Shown: positions 34,981 to 43,197, counted from the stretch's first letter. The stretch: 64,000 nt of DNA from an uncultured Nocardioides sp. (GCA_902805885.1 CADCUM010000094.1:17919-81918); one strand, 5' to 3'. Numbers and translations: made by a program. The notes: a model not told the origin generated them from the sequence alone.

Positions 34981-35714
34981 ACCCGCGCACCACGCTCGCC
35001 GTCGCCGGCCGGGTGCTGACGCAGGTGCGCCGCGACCATCGCACGCTGGTGATGCTGCTGGTGGTGCCGTGCGCGCTGATCAGCCTGCTGTGGTGGATGT
35101 TCGAGGACGTCCCGGGCGGCATGTTCGACCGGTTCGGCCCCGGCTTGCTGGCGATGTTCCCGTTCATCGTGATGTTCCTCGTCACCAGCGTGACCACGCT
35201 GCGGGAACGCTCCTCCGGCACCCTCGAGCGCCTGCTGACCATGCCGATGGGCAAGCTCGACCTGCTCCTGGGCTACGCCCTCGCCTTCGGCCTGCTGGCG
35301 GCCGTGCAGTCGGCGCTGGCCGTGGCGGTCAGCGTGGGCCTCCTGGGCCTGGACGTGGAGGGGCCGGTCTGGCTGCTCGGGCTGGTCGCGGTGGTGGACG
35401 CCGTGCTGGGCACCGCGCTCGGCCTGCTCGTCAGCGCGTTCGCGGCCACCGAGTTCCAGGCCGTGCAGTTCATGCCGCTCCTCGTGCTGCCGCAGGTCCT
35501 GCTGTGCGGGCTGTTCGTCCCCCGCGCGGCGCTGCCCGGCGTCCTGGAGACGGTCAGCGACGCGCTGCCGCTGTCGTACGCCGTCGACGCGATGCAGCAC
35601 CTCGTCGCGAGCTCGGACACCGCAGCGGTGGGCCGGGACGTGGCCGTCGTGCTGGCGTTCGCCGTGGGTGCGCTGGCCCTGGGCGCCGGGACGCTGCGGC
35701 GCCGTACCGCCTGA
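34977..35714 (+). CDS. ABC-2 type exporter, permease
   Basis: 245 residues with six hydrophobic segments (LVMLLVVPCALISLLWWM, LLAMFPFIVMFLVTSVTTL, YALAFGLLAAVQSALAVAVSV, LVAVVDAVLGTALGLLVSAF, FMPLLVLPQVLLCGLFV and a final one). The loop TTLRERSSGTLERLLTMPM is the ABC-2 signature. Start ATG overlaps the ATPase stop. Substrate unknown; the family exports drugs, lipids or polysaccharides. Confidence 0.9.
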   Translation: MNPRTTLAVAGRVLTQVRRDHRTLVMLLVVPCALISLLWWMFEDVPGGMFDRFGPGLLAMFPFIVMFLVTSVTTLRERSSGTLERLLTMPMGKLDLLLGYALAFGLLAAVQSALAVAVSVGLLGLDVEGPVWLLGLVAVVDAVLGTALGLLVSAFAATEFQAVQFMPLLVLPQVLLCGLFVPRAALPGVLETVSDALPLSYAVDAMQHLVASSDTAAVGRDVAVVLAFAVGALALGAGTLRRRTA

Positions 35715-35720
35715 GCGCCG

Positions 35721-36110
35721 TCAGGCGAGCAGGTCGCTGCGCCGGAACAGCCAGCCCGACGCGGCGAACATGCCGGCGTACGTCGTGCTGATGCCGACCG
35801 CGTCCACCAGGGACGCCGCCTCGTCGGCGCGGACGACCTGCACCACGGCGACCAGGCACGCGAGGAGGGTGGTCGCGGCGGCGGCGGCGAGCGCCCACGC
35901 CATCCCGTGCGCGCGGAAGCGGGCGAGCAGCGCCCCGACGACCAGGACGACGGGCACGGCGAGGAACGGCGCGTCGCGATCGCCGTCCCCGACGATGCCG
36001 AGGGCACCCATGCCCAGGAGCAGGAACACGACGGTGAGCAGGGCGAGTGCTGCGCCGAGGGCGTAGCTGCGACGGGCGCGGTCGGGAGCGGCGGTCGGCA
36101 CGGTGGTCAT
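35721..36110 (-). CDS. Small membrane protein, unknown function
   Basis: 129 residues with four hydrophobic segments: YALGAALALLTVVFLLLGMGAL, FLAVPVVLVVGALLARF, AWALAAAAATTLLACLVAVVQVV and a last one around ISTTYAGMFAASGWLF. No motif recognised. I use the ATG at 36110 because a TAGCGT box stands 7 nt before it; the track start at 36119 lies within that promoter region. Convergent with the exporter operon. Confidence 0.6.
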   Translation of the reverse strand: MTTVPTAAPDRARRSYALGAALALLTVVFLLLGMGALGIVGDGDRDAPFLAVPVVLVVGALLARFRAHGMAWALAAAAATTLLACLVAVVQVVRADEAASLVDAVGISTTYAGMFAASGWLFRRSDLLA

Positions 36111-36117
36111 GGCTGCC

Positions 36118-36123
36118 ACGCTA
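36118..36123 (-). promoter_or_regulatory. -10 box of the small membrane-protein gene
   Basis: TAGCGT on the minus strand, 7 nt before the ATG at 36110. Confidence 0.45.
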
Positions 36124-36180
36124 GGAGCACGCCAGGTCCGGAGGGGTGGAGGACCTGTGAAGGTTCGATGAGGACCGGCG

Positions 36181-36186
36181 TAGCCT
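36181..36186 (+). promoter_or_regulatory. -10 box of the proline dehydrogenase gene
   Basis: TAGCCT, 7 nt before the ATG at 36194; predicted leaderless. Confidence 0.5.
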
Positions 36187-36193
36187 GTGCGGC

Positions 36194-37129
36194 ATGTCGT
36201 TGCTCCGTCAGCCCATCCTCATGCTCTCCCGCAGCGAGCGGGTCAAGCAGCTCGTCTCGACCATGCCCGTCTCCTCCGGGATCGTCACGGGCTACGTCCC
36301 CGGTGAGACCACCGCGACGGCCGTCGAGGCCGCCCAGGGCCTCGTCGACGACGGCCTGCACGTCACCCTCGACTACCTCGGCGAGGACACCACCGACGCG
36401 GCCCAGGCCGAGGCGACGGTGGCCGCCTACAAGGACCTCCTCGCCGAGCTCGCGTCCCGCAACCTGTCGGGCCGCTCCGAGGTCTCGGTCAAGCTGAGCG
36501 CGATCGGGCAGTTCCTCCCCGACAACGGCCACAAGGTCGCGCTCGAGAACGCCCGTGAGATCTGCCGCGCCGCCCGCAACGCCGGCACGACGGTCACCCT
36601 CGACATGGAGGACCACACCACCACCGACTCGACGCTGACGATCCTGGGGGAGCTGCGCAAGGACTTCCCCGAGACCGGCGCCGTCCTCCAGGCGATGCTC
36701 CACCGCACCGAGGCCGACTGCCGGGCGCTGGCCCACGAGGGCTCGCGGGTGCGGCTGTGCAAGGGCGCCTACATGGAGCCCGAGGAGGTCGCGTTCCAGG
36801 ACAGGCTCGACATCGACAAGGCCTACGTCCGCTGCCTCAAGATCCTGCTGGCCGGCCAGGGATACCCGATGATCGCCAGCCACGACCCGCGGATGGTGCA
36901 GATCGCGTCGTCGCTGGCGAGCCGCTTCGGCCGCCGTCCGGGCACCTACGAGTTCCAGATGCTCTACGGCATCCGCCCCGACGAGCAGCGCCGGCTCGCG
37001 ACGGCCGGCGAGACGGTCCGGGTCTACGTGCCCTACGGCACGGAGTGGTACGGCTACCTCATGCGGCGCCTGGCCGAGAAGCCCGGCAACCTCGCGTTCT
37101 TCCTGCGCTCCCTCGTCTCGAAGAAGTAG
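36194..37129 (+). CDS. Proline dehydrogenase
   Basis: A 311-residue monofunctional PRODH (as in Gram-positives, not the fused PutA). It oxidises proline to pyrroline-5-carboxylate with FAD at the membrane face. Barrel motifs include SVKLSAIGQFLPD near residue 97, TLDMEDHTTTDSTL, RLCKGAYMEP and MIASHDPRMVQIA, plus the C-terminal EWYGYLMRRLAEKP with the double-Arg proline-binding helix. proC follows six bases later, so the degradative and biosynthetic enzymes of the same couple are co-transcribed. Confidence 0.93.
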   Translation: MSLLRQPILMLSRSERVKQLVSTMPVSSGIVTGYVPGETTATAVEAAQGLVDDGLHVTLDYLGEDTTDAAQAEATVAAYKDLLAELASRNLSGRSEVSVKLSAIGQFLPDNGHKVALENAREICRAARNAGTTVTLDMEDHTTTDSTLTILGELRKDFPETGAVLQAMLHRTEADCRALAHEGSRVRLCKGAYMEPEEVAFQDRLDIDKAYVRCLKILLAGQGYPMIASHDPRMVQIASSLASRFGRRPGTYEFQMLYGIRPDEQRRLATAGETVRVYVPYGTEWYGYLMRRLAEKPGNLAFFLRSLVSKK

Positions 37130-37135
37130 GTCCTC

Positions 37136-37936
37136 GTGACGACCGCCATCATCGGCGCCGGCGTGATGGGCGAGACCCTGCTCTCCGGCCTGGTCCGGGC
37201 CGGCCGTCGGGTCGACCAGCTGATGGTCGGCGAGAAGCGGCCCGAGCGCGCGAAGGAGCTCGAGGAGCGGTACGGCGTCACGGTCGTCTCCAACCGCGAG
37301 GCCGCCACCAAGGCCGACACGGTCGCCCTGGTGGTCAAGCCGCAGGACATGGCCGACGTGCTCGACGAGATCACCGGGCACCTGCGTCCCGGCCAGCTCG
37401 TCGTGTCGCTCGCCGCGGGCATCACCACCGCCTTCATCGAGTCGCGGGTCCCCGAGGGCGTGGCGGTCGTCCGGGTCATGCCCAACACGCCGGCCCTCGT
37501 CGACGAGGGCATGGCCGCCATCTCGCCGGGCTCCCACTGCGACGAGGCCCACCTCTCCGAGGCCGAGTCGCTGATGGGCTCCACCGGCCGGGTGCTGCGG
37601 ATCCCCGAGAAGCAGATGGACGCGGTCACGGCGATCAGCGGGTCGGGTCCGGCGTACATCTTCTTCGTCGTGGAGTCGATGATCGAGGCCGGCGTGCACC
37701 TCGGGCTGCCGCGCGCCTCGGCGACCGAGCTCGTCGTCCAGACCCTCGTCGGCTCGGCCAAGATGCTGCGCGAGACCGGCGACCACCCCGTGGTCCTCCG
37801 CGAGCAGGTGACCTCGCCCGGCGGCACCACCGCCTCGGCGCTGCGCGAGCTCGAGATCCACCGCGTCCGAGCCGCGTTCCTCGCCGCGATGGAGGCCGCC
37901 CGCGACCGCTCGCGCCAGCTGGCCGAGGGTTCCTGA
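37136..37936 (+). CDS. proC: Pyrroline-5-carboxylate reductase
   Basis: ProC reduces pyrroline-5-carboxylate to proline with NAD(P)H. N-terminal TTAIIGAGVMGETLLSGLV, then VALVVKPQDMADVL, VVRVMPNTPALVDEGMA near residue 112 and the C-terminal family signature VTSPGGTTASALRELE near 225. 266 residues, GTG start. Adjacent to proline dehydrogenase upstream and the deacetylase-like acuC downstream (five bases). Confidence 0.95.
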   Translation: MTTAIIGAGVMGETLLSGLVRAGRRVDQLMVGEKRPERAKELEERYGVTVVSNREAATKADTVALVVKPQDMADVLDEITGHLRPGQLVVSLAAGITTAFIESRVPEGVAVVRVMPNTPALVDEGMAAISPGSHCDEAHLSEAESLMGSTGRVLRIPEKQMDAVTAISGSGPAYIFFVVESMIEAGVHLGLPRASATELVVQTLVGSAKMLRETGDHPVVLREQVTSPGGTTASALRELEIHRVRAAFLAAMEAARDRSRQLAEGS

Positions 37937-37941
37937 ACCCC

Positions 37942-39123
37942 GTGGAGTGCTCCGGGCCGGCCACGGTCGTCTTCGACCCGACCCTCACGGAGTACGACTT
38001 CGGACCGAGCCACCCGATGTCACCGCTGCGGGTCGACCTCACGATGCGCCTGGCCCAGGAGCTCGGGGTCCTGGAGCGGCTGCGGGTCGTCCCGGCACCG
38101 ATGGCCACGCACGAGCAGCTCGCCAGCGTCCACGACGAGGAGCTGATCGCGGCGGTCACCAAGGCGGGTACGACGCCTGGCTGGACCGACGAGGCCCGCG
38201 GGCTCGGCACCGAGGACGACCCGGTGTTCCCGGACATGCACCTCGCGGCCGCCCACGTCGTCGGGGCCAGCGTCGAGGCGTTCCGGCAGGTGTGGAGCGG
38301 GGAGTCGCTGCACGCCGTCAACATCGCGGGCGGGCTCCACCACGCGATGCCGGACCGGGCCAGCGGGTTCTGCATCTACAACGACGTCGCCGTCGGCATC
38401 CAGCAGCTGCTCGACGCCGGCGCCGAGCGCGTCGCCTACGTCGACGTCGACGTCCACCACGGCGACGGCGTCGAGCGCATCTTCTACGACGACCCGCGGG
38501 TGTTGACGATCTCCCTCCACGAGACCGGGCAGATGCTCTTCCCCGGCACCGGCTTCCCGGGCGACAGCGGGGGCAGCGGGGCCGAGGGCAGTGCCGTCAA
38601 CGTCGCGCTGCCGCCCGGCACGGGCGACGGCGGATGGCTCCGCGCGTTCCACGCCGTCGTGCCCCCGCTCGTGCGGGAGTTCGCTCCAGAGGTCCTGGTG
38701 ACCCAGCACGGCTGCGACTCCCACATGGACGACCCGCTCGCCCACCTGATGCTGAGCGTCGACGGCCAGCGGGCGGCGTACCTCGCGCTCCACGAGCTGG
38801 CGCACGAGGTCGCCGGCGGACGCTGGGTGGTCACCGGGGGCGGGGGGTACTCGATCGTCGACGTCGTCCCGCGGGCCTGGGCCCACCTCCTCGCGATCGC
38901 CTCCGGCACGCCCCTGGACCCCGCCACGCCGACACCGCTGGCCTGGCGCGAGCATGTCCGCCAGGTCCTCGGCCGGGAGGCGCCGCACCGGATGACCGAC
39001 GGCAGGTCACCCGCTCATCGCGACTGGGCGGAGGGGTACGACCCCGAGGCGTGGCTGGACCGCGCCGTCCAGGCGACCAGGACCGAGGTCTTCCCCTACC
39101 ACGGCCTGGACCCCCTCTACTGA
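37942..39123 (+). CDS. acuC: Acetoin utilization protein AcuC (histone deacetylase-like)
   Basis: AcuC proteins are zinc deacetylases that act on lysine-acetylated enzymes such as acetyl-CoA synthetase. Catalytic features are GGLHHAMPDRASGFCIYND near residue 132 (His-His pair), VDVDVHHGDGVERIFYDD near 167 (Asp and His zinc ligands), TQHGCDSHMDDPLAH near 255 and VTGGGGYSI near 299. 393 residues from GTG at 37942; the 788-residue ORF in the track is mostly shadow. No acetoin genes are nearby, so the target here is unknown. Confidence 0.9.
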   Translation: MECSGPATVVFDPTLTEYDFGPSHPMSPLRVDLTMRLAQELGVLERLRVVPAPMATHEQLASVHDEELIAAVTKAGTTPGWTDEARGLGTEDDPVFPDMHLAAAHVVGASVEAFRQVWSGESLHAVNIAGGLHHAMPDRASGFCIYNDVAVGIQQLLDAGAERVAYVDVDVHHGDGVERIFYDDPRVLTISLHETGQMLFPGTGFPGDSGGSGAEGSAVNVALPPGTGDGGWLRAFHAVVPPLVREFAPEVLVTQHGCDSHMDDPLAHLMLSVDGQRAAYLALHELAHEVAGGRWVVTGGGGYSIVDVVPRAWAHLLAIASGTPLDPATPTPLAWREHVRQVLGREAPHRMTDGRSPAHRDWAEGYDPEAWLDRAVQATRTEVFPYHGLDPLY

Positions 39124-39245
39124 GGCAGGCCCCGACGCGGCACCACCATCGCCCCGAGGGGTGTCAGGCGTAAAGATTCAACCCGACACGCCGCACGTCC
39201 CATGAGTTTCTCCTGTTTCCCCTTCCCCACCCGTCACTGTGGCCC

Positions 39246-39251
39246 TATTCT
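39246..39251 (+). promoter_or_regulatory. Possible -10 box for bldC
   Basis: TATTCT lies 77 bp before the bldC ATG. A transcript from here would carry a leader with the hairpin at 39275-39294. The -35 is weak (TTCCCC at 17 bp). Confidence 0.35.
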
Positions 39252-39274
39252 CGGCGCAGCGGCACGCCCTGTGT

Positions 39275-39294
39275 CGCCGGCGGGGAAGCCGGCG
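39275..39294 (+). promoter_or_regulatory. Perfect 7-bp hairpin in the bldC leader
   Basis: CGCCGGC, a 6-nt GGGGAA loop, and GCCGGCG. It lies 28 bp before the bldC start and ahead of the AGAAGGA ribosome-binding site. Confidence 0.5.
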
Positions 39295-39322
39295 CCGTGC
39301 TGACAGAAGGATCGGTGCAACC

Positions 39323-39529
39323 ATGGCTGCGAACCCTCCCGGAGACATGTCCGAGGTCACGTTCCTGACCATCGCTGAGGTCGCGGCCAAGATGCGCGTC
39401 TCCAAGATGACCGTCTACCGGCTCGTCCACAGCGGCGAGCTCCCCGCCCTCCGCGTGGGGCGGTCCTTCCGTGTCACCGAGGACGACGTCAACGAGTACC
39501 TCCGGAAGAGCTTCTACGACGTCGGCTGA
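39323..39529 (+). CDS. bldC: BldC, small MerR-like DNA-binding regulator
   Basis: 68 residues that are nearly all one winged helix-turn-helix: FLTIAEVAAKMRVSKMTVYRLV followed by SGELPALRVGRSFRVTEDDVNEYL. This is the BldC form of the excisionase/MerR family, which in Streptomyces controls development by binding DNA repeats side by side. The ATG at 39323 gives the standard length; the track extension upstream is not coding. AGAAGGATC serves as ribosome-binding site. bS22 follows. Confidence 0.92.
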   Translation: MAANPPGDMSEVTFLTIAEVAAKMRVSKMTVYRLVHSGELPALRVGRSFRVTEDDVNEYLRKSFYDVG

Positions 39530-39593
39530 GCGCCCCGTCCTTCCCGCGGTCCCACTGACCCGACGCGATTCCGTCCCCCGGACCGAGCACAAG

Positions 39594-39599
39594 TAGGCT
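39594..39599 (+). promoter_or_regulatory. Possible -10 box for the bS22 gene
   Basis: TAGGCT lies 46 bp before the bS22 GTG; predicted leader of about 40 nt containing the hairpin at 39611-39626. Confidence 0.4.
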
Positions 39600-39610
39600 G
39601 ACGGGGTCGT

Positions 39611-39626
39611 GCCGACGCCTGTCGGC
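39611..39626 (+). promoter_or_regulatory. Hairpin in the bS22 leader
   Basis: GCCGAC, GCCT loop, GTCGGC: a perfect 6-bp stem with a tetraloop, just before the GAGAGGAAGGG ribosome-binding site. Confidence 0.5.
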
Positions 39627-39645
39627 CGAGAGGAAGGGTCTCCAC

Positions 39646-39747
39646 GTGGGTTCTGTCATCAAGAAGCGGCGCAAGCGCATGGCGAAGAAGAAGCACCGCA
39701 AGCTGCTCAAGAAGACGCGCGTCCAGCGCCGCAAGCTCGGGAAGTAA
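39646..39747 (+). CDS. Ribosomal protein bS22 (AURKAIP1/COX24-type), 33 residues
   Basis: Too short for the ORF track. A GTG start behind GAGAGGAAGGG gives a 33-residue, almost all-basic peptide starting [19 protein letters not shown] and ending VQRRKLGK. This matches the small-subunit protein bS22 first seen on mycobacterial ribosomes and related to the AURKAIP1/COX24 domain. It stabilises 16S rRNA near the decoding region. Its place between bldC and the SDR gene is conserved in actinobacteria. It was probably missed by automated annotation in many genomes. Confidence 0.92.
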   Translation: MGSVIKKRRKRMAKKKHRKLLKKTRVQRRKLGK

Positions 39748-39750
39748 CCT
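39745..39750 (+). promoter_or_regulatory. -10 box of the SDR gene
   Basis: TAACCT overlaps the bS22 stop codon and lies 6 nt before the ATG at 39757. Confidence 0.4.
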
Positions 39751-39756
39751 CCCGGC

Positions 39757-40746
39757 ATGGGACGGGTCGTGCTGGTCACCGGGGTCTCCCGGGACATCGG
39801 CCGCCGCTTCGCGCGGGCGGCAGCGACCGACCCGTCCATCGACCGGGTGATCGGCGTCGACGTCGTGCCGCCGCACGGTGACATCGGCGACGTCTCCTTC
39901 GTCCGCGCCGACATCCGCAACCCCGTCATCGGCAAGGTCCTCGCCAAGGAGGACGTCGACACCGTCGTCCACATGAGCGTGATCGCGACGCCGGGCTCGG
40001 CGGGTGGACGCGGCACGATGAAGGAGCTCAACGTCATCGGCACCATGCAGCTGCTCGCTGCGTGCCAGAAGTCGCCGACCGTCGAGCGCCTGGTCGTGAA
40101 GTCGACGACCACCGTCTACGGCGCGGGTCCGCGCGACCCCGCGATGTTCACCGAGGACATGGGGCCCAAGCGGCTGCCGTCCTCGGGATACGCCAAGGAC
40201 GTCTACGAGGTCGAGGGCTACGTCCGCGGCTTCGCCCGACGCCGCCCCGACGTGGCCGTGACGATGCTGCGCGCGGCCAACGTCATCGGCCCCCACGTCG
40301 TCAGCCCCATCACGGGCTACTTCCGCCTCCCCGTCGTGCCGCGCGTGCTCGGGTACGACCCGCGCCTGCAGTTCCTCCACGAGGACGACCTGATGGCGGT
40401 GCTCAGGCATGCCGCGGTCAGCGGCCCGCCCGGCACCTTCAACGTCGCCGGCGACGGCGTCCTCGTGCTGAGCCAGGCCATCCGTCGCCTCGGCAAGCCC
40501 AGCGTCGCGATGCCCGCCTTGGCGGTCGGCCGGCTCGGAGCCACGCTGCGACAGGCCCGCGTCTCCGACTTCTCGCCGGAGCAGCTGGGCTTCCTCACCT
40601 ACGGTCGAGGGGTGGACACCACCCGCATGCGTGCCCAGCTCGGGTTCGAGCCCGCGTACACCACGGCCGAGGCGTTCGAGGACTTCTGCCGCGCCCTGGC
40701 CCGGTCCGGCGCCGAGCGCGACCTGGTGGAGGCGGGGCATGGCTGA
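39757..40746 (+). CDS. NAD-dependent epimerase/dehydratase-family protein (extended SDR)
   Basis: 329 residues. The dinucleotide motif is atypical: VLVTGVSRDIGRRFARAA in place of GXXGXXG with the usual spacing. VVHMSVIATPG, VVKSTTTVYGAG and the Tyr-X3-Lys as GYAKDVYEVEGY (Tyr then Lys at +2 in this reading) are SDR-like but altered, so activity may differ from a standard epimerase. It overlaps the acyltransferase gene by 8 bp, and the pair is conserved in this location in actinobacteria. Role unknown; a lipid-linked function is possible. Confidence 0.78.
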   Translation: MGRVVLVTGVSRDIGRRFARAAATDPSIDRVIGVDVVPPHGDIGDVSFVRADIRNPVIGKVLAKEDVDTVVHMSVIATPGSAGGRGTMKELNVIGTMQLLAACQKSPTVERLVVKSTTTVYGAGPRDPAMFTEDMGPKRLPSSGYAKDVYEVEGYVRGFARRRPDVAVTMLRAANVIGPHVVSPITGYFRLPVVPRVLGYDPRLQFLHEDDLMAVLRHAAVSGPPGTFNVAGDGVLVLSQAIRRLGKPSVAMPALAVGRLGATLRQARVSDFSPEQLGFLTYGRGVDTTRMRAQLGFEPAYTTAEAFEDFCRALARSGAERDLVEAGHG

Positions 40747-41884
40747 CGGCGCCGTCGACGGAGCGACCGTCATCCCGATCGGCACGGGCGGGCGCCCGGG
40801 CCGCGGGACCGGCCGTGCTCGGCCCTCGGCGTCGTCGCGCAACCTCGCGGCGCGGAAGACCGGTGCCGGCAAGCCCGGTCCCGGCGAGGCCGGCCCGAGC
40901 ACCGCTGGTCCGAGTGCCGAGGGAGGACAGCCCGCGCCCGCGGCGGCTGCCCGACCCCCGGTGCGCACCGAGGAGCTCGACCCCGCCACCGGCGTCCCCG
41001 TCGGCGAGTGGCTGGTCGCCCTCCAGGCGGCGGCGCTCGAGGTCTTCGGCGCCGACTGGGAGCGTCGGCTCGCCGAGCAGCTCGCCTTCTGGCGACGGCG
41101 GCTGGAGGGCGACTACACGGTCGACGAGTACGGCTTCGACCAGGAGCTCACGGAGCGGTTCTTCATGACCGCGCTGCGACCGATCGCGGAGAAGTGGTTC
41201 CGGATCGAGGTCCGCGGCATCGACAACATCCCCGCCGACGGCGGAGCCCTGATCGTGTCGAACCACTCCGGCACGGTCCCGATCGACAGCGTGATGACGA
41301 TGCTGACCGTCCACGACCGCACGGGCCGCTTCCTGCGCCCCCTCGGCGCCGACCTGGTCTTCCGGCTCCCCGTCGTCAGCACCATGGCGCGGCGCTCCGG
41401 CGCGACGCTCGCGTGCACCGAGGACGCCGAGAGGATGCTGAGCGGCGGCGAGCTCGTCGGGGTGTGGCCCGAGGGATTCAAGGGCATCGGCAAGCCGTTC
41501 AGCGAGCGCTACAAGCTGCAGCGGTTCGGACGTGGCGGCTTCGTCTCCGCCGCGCTGCGCACCGGGGTGCCGATCGTGCCGCTCTCGGTGGTCGGCGCCG
41601 AGGAGATCTACCCCCTCGTGGGCAACCTGCCGTCGCTGGCGCGGCTGCTCGGGGTGCCCTACATCCCCATCACGCCGTTCTTCCCGCTGCTCGGGCCGTT
41701 GGGCCTGGTGCCGCTCCCGTCCAAGTGGCTGATGGAGTTCGGCGAGCCGATCCGCACCGACGCCTACGACGCCAGCGAGGCGGAGGACCCGATGCTGGTC
41801 TTCAACGTCACCGACCAGGTGCGCGAGACCATCCAGCAGACGCTGTTCGACCTGCTGCGACGCCGGGAGGGCGTCTTCCGCTGA
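40739..41884 (+). CDS. Lysophospholipid acyltransferase-family protein (PlsC-like)
   Basis: 381 residues. The first 75 are Gly/Pro/Ala-rich and unconserved. The acyltransferase core has VSNHSGTVPIDSVM near residue 171, where the catalytic His and Asp are separated by six residues (H-X6-D) instead of the classical H-X4-D, GATLACTEDAERML, VWPEGFKGIGKPF (motif III) and VPIVPLSVVGAEEIYP (motif IV). The X6 form is known in a PlsC-related branch. It acylates glycerolipids or related acceptors. Start ATG overlaps the SDR gene. Confidence 0.85.
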   Translation: MADGAVDGATVIPIGTGGRPGRGTGRARPSASSRNLAARKTGAGKPGPGEAGPSTAGPSAEGGQPAPAAAARPPVRTEELDPATGVPVGEWLVALQAAALEVFGADWERRLAEQLAFWRRRLEGDYTVDEYGFDQELTERFFMTALRPIAEKWFRIEVRGIDNIPADGGALIVSNHSGTVPIDSVMTMLTVHDRTGRFLRPLGADLVFRLPVVSTMARRSGATLACTEDAERMLSGGELVGVWPEGFKGIGKPFSERYKLQRFGRGGFVSAALRTGVPIVPLSVVGAEEIYPLVGNLPSLARLLGVPYIPITPFFPLLGPLGLVPLPSKWLMEFGEPIRTDAYDASEAEDPMLVFNVTDQVRETIQQTLFDLLRRREGVFR

Positions 41885-41895
41885 CGGGCGGCTGA

Positions 41896-43182
41896 CTACG
41901 GCAGGGGGACGCCCGTGGTCGGCGCCTCGCCGATCGTCCCGGTGACGTCGCCGATGAGGCCTCCGGTCGCGTCGTCCACTCCCTCGGTCAGGCCGCCCAC
42001 GGCCCCGCCGGTGGTCTCGCCGGCCGCTCCGGTGACGGTGTCGACCGTCTCCTCCACGGTGCCCGTGGGGTCCTCGACGGTCCCCTTCACCGTGCCGGTG
42101 GGGTCCTTGACGGTGCCGTCGACCGTCCCCTTCACGCCGTCACCGCCGCCAGTGCCCCCGCTGCCGCCGCTCCCGGCGGTCGAGCCACCGGAGTCGCCGG
42201 AGCCGCCGGACGCGCCGGAACCGCCGGCGTCCTGCCCGTTGTCGGGCTCAGCCGGCACCTGGAGGGCCGGAGGGACGACGATGCCCTCGACGTCCTGGCC
42301 GGAGACGGGGGACGGGTCGAGCTGGACGCGGTCACGGTCGAGGCCGACGAGGAGGTTGCGCGAGGCGACCGGCGTCAGCAGGAAGCTCGGCACCTCGCCG
42401 ATCCCGCCGTCGCAGACCGGGCAGGCCGCGGCCGCGGAGGCGTCCAGGTCGGCGAGCCGGCGGCCCGCCGCGAGCAGCTCGTCACGCGCACTGGACGGGA
42501 AGGACGACTCCATCGCTGCCAGCCGGTCCATGCTGTCCGCCGCGAACGCGCGCAGCTCGTCGACGACCGCCGGGTCGCCGGTCGCGTCGTACGCGTCGAG
42601 GAGGGCGGTCGCCGCGTCCTCGGACTGGTCGCTGAACTGGTCGAGGGTGTCGGGGATGAGGCTGTCGGCCCCGGTGCGGTCCTCGGCCGCCAGCGCCTCG
42701 AGCTCGGTCAGGCGGTGCTCGGCGCTGGCCAGCAGGGCCCGGCCGCGGCCGGCGTCGTCCGAGGCGAGCCGGTGCTCGGCCGCCTCCATCGCCTGCTTGA
42801 CGGGGTAGAGCGACTCCCCGGGGAGGGCGGTCTGGGCCGCGACCGCGACTGTGGCCGTCGCCCCCACCATGGCCGCACTGCCCAGGACGGCGGCGAACCG
42901 TCGGTCGCTGCGGGACCGGACGGGCAGGGCCAGCTTCTCGTGGGCGGTGGAGGCGGGGACGCGCAGGAGGACCGTGTCGGCCTCCAGCATGAGTCGCTCA
43001 CGGAGGTCGGCGGCGAAGTCGGCGCGGGGCGTGGGGCCGGGCACCGAGCGCAGCTCGCCGACGAGGGTCAGCAGGTCGCCGTAGCGGTCTGCGGCGCGCT
43101 CGTCTGGAGGACCGTCGAGGCGGCGGGAGACGAGTGCCTCGAACTCGTCGGCACGGCGTCGCGCCGAGAACACGGGTGTCAT
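41896..43182 (-). CDS. DUF5667 membrane protein, probable anti-sigma factor of the BldN-type sigma
   Basis: 428 residues. A cytoplasmic N-terminus (FEALVSRRLDG, PRADFAADLRERLMLEAD) precedes one membrane segment (about 95-118, FAAVLGSAAMVGATATVAVA), an alpha-helical DUF5667 domain (SLYPVKQAMEAAEHRLA and following), a CPVC pair near 275 and a long Gly/Ser/Thr-rich exported tail with repeats like DPTGTVKGTVEDPTGTVEE. In Streptomyces a protein of this type, RsbN, is the anti-sigma of BldN and is encoded beside it; the same neighbour relation holds here. ATG with AGGACG upstream. Confidence 0.8.
   Translation of the reverse strand: MTPVFSARRRADEFEALVSRRLDGPPDERAADRYGDLLTLVGELRSVPGPTPRADFAADLRERLMLEADTVLLRVPASTAHEKLALPVRSRSDRRFAAVLGSAAMVGATATVAVAAQTALPGESLYPVKQAMEAAEHRLASDDAGRGRALLASAEHRLTELEALAAEDRTGADSLIPDTLDQFSDQSEDAATALLDAYDATGDPAVVDELRAFAADSMDRLAAMESSFPSSARDELLAAGRRLADLDASAAAACPVCDGGIGEVPSFLLTPVASRNLLVGLDRDRVQLDPSPVSGQDVEGIVVPPALQVPAEPDNGQDAGGSGASGGSGDSGGSTAGSGGSGGTGGGDGVKGTVDGTVKDPTGTVKGTVEDPTGTVEETVDTVTGAAGETTGGAVGGLTEGVDDATGGLIGDVTGTIGEAPTTGVPLP
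42056..42138 (-). repeat. Internal repeats in the exported tail of the DUF5667 protein
   Basis: Two imperfect copies of about 36 bp encode DPTGTV(K/E)GTV-type units. The nucleotide copies differ at scattered positions, so they are older than a fresh slippage. Confidence 0.6.
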
Positions 43183-43197
43183 CGCGGTCGTCCTGTC

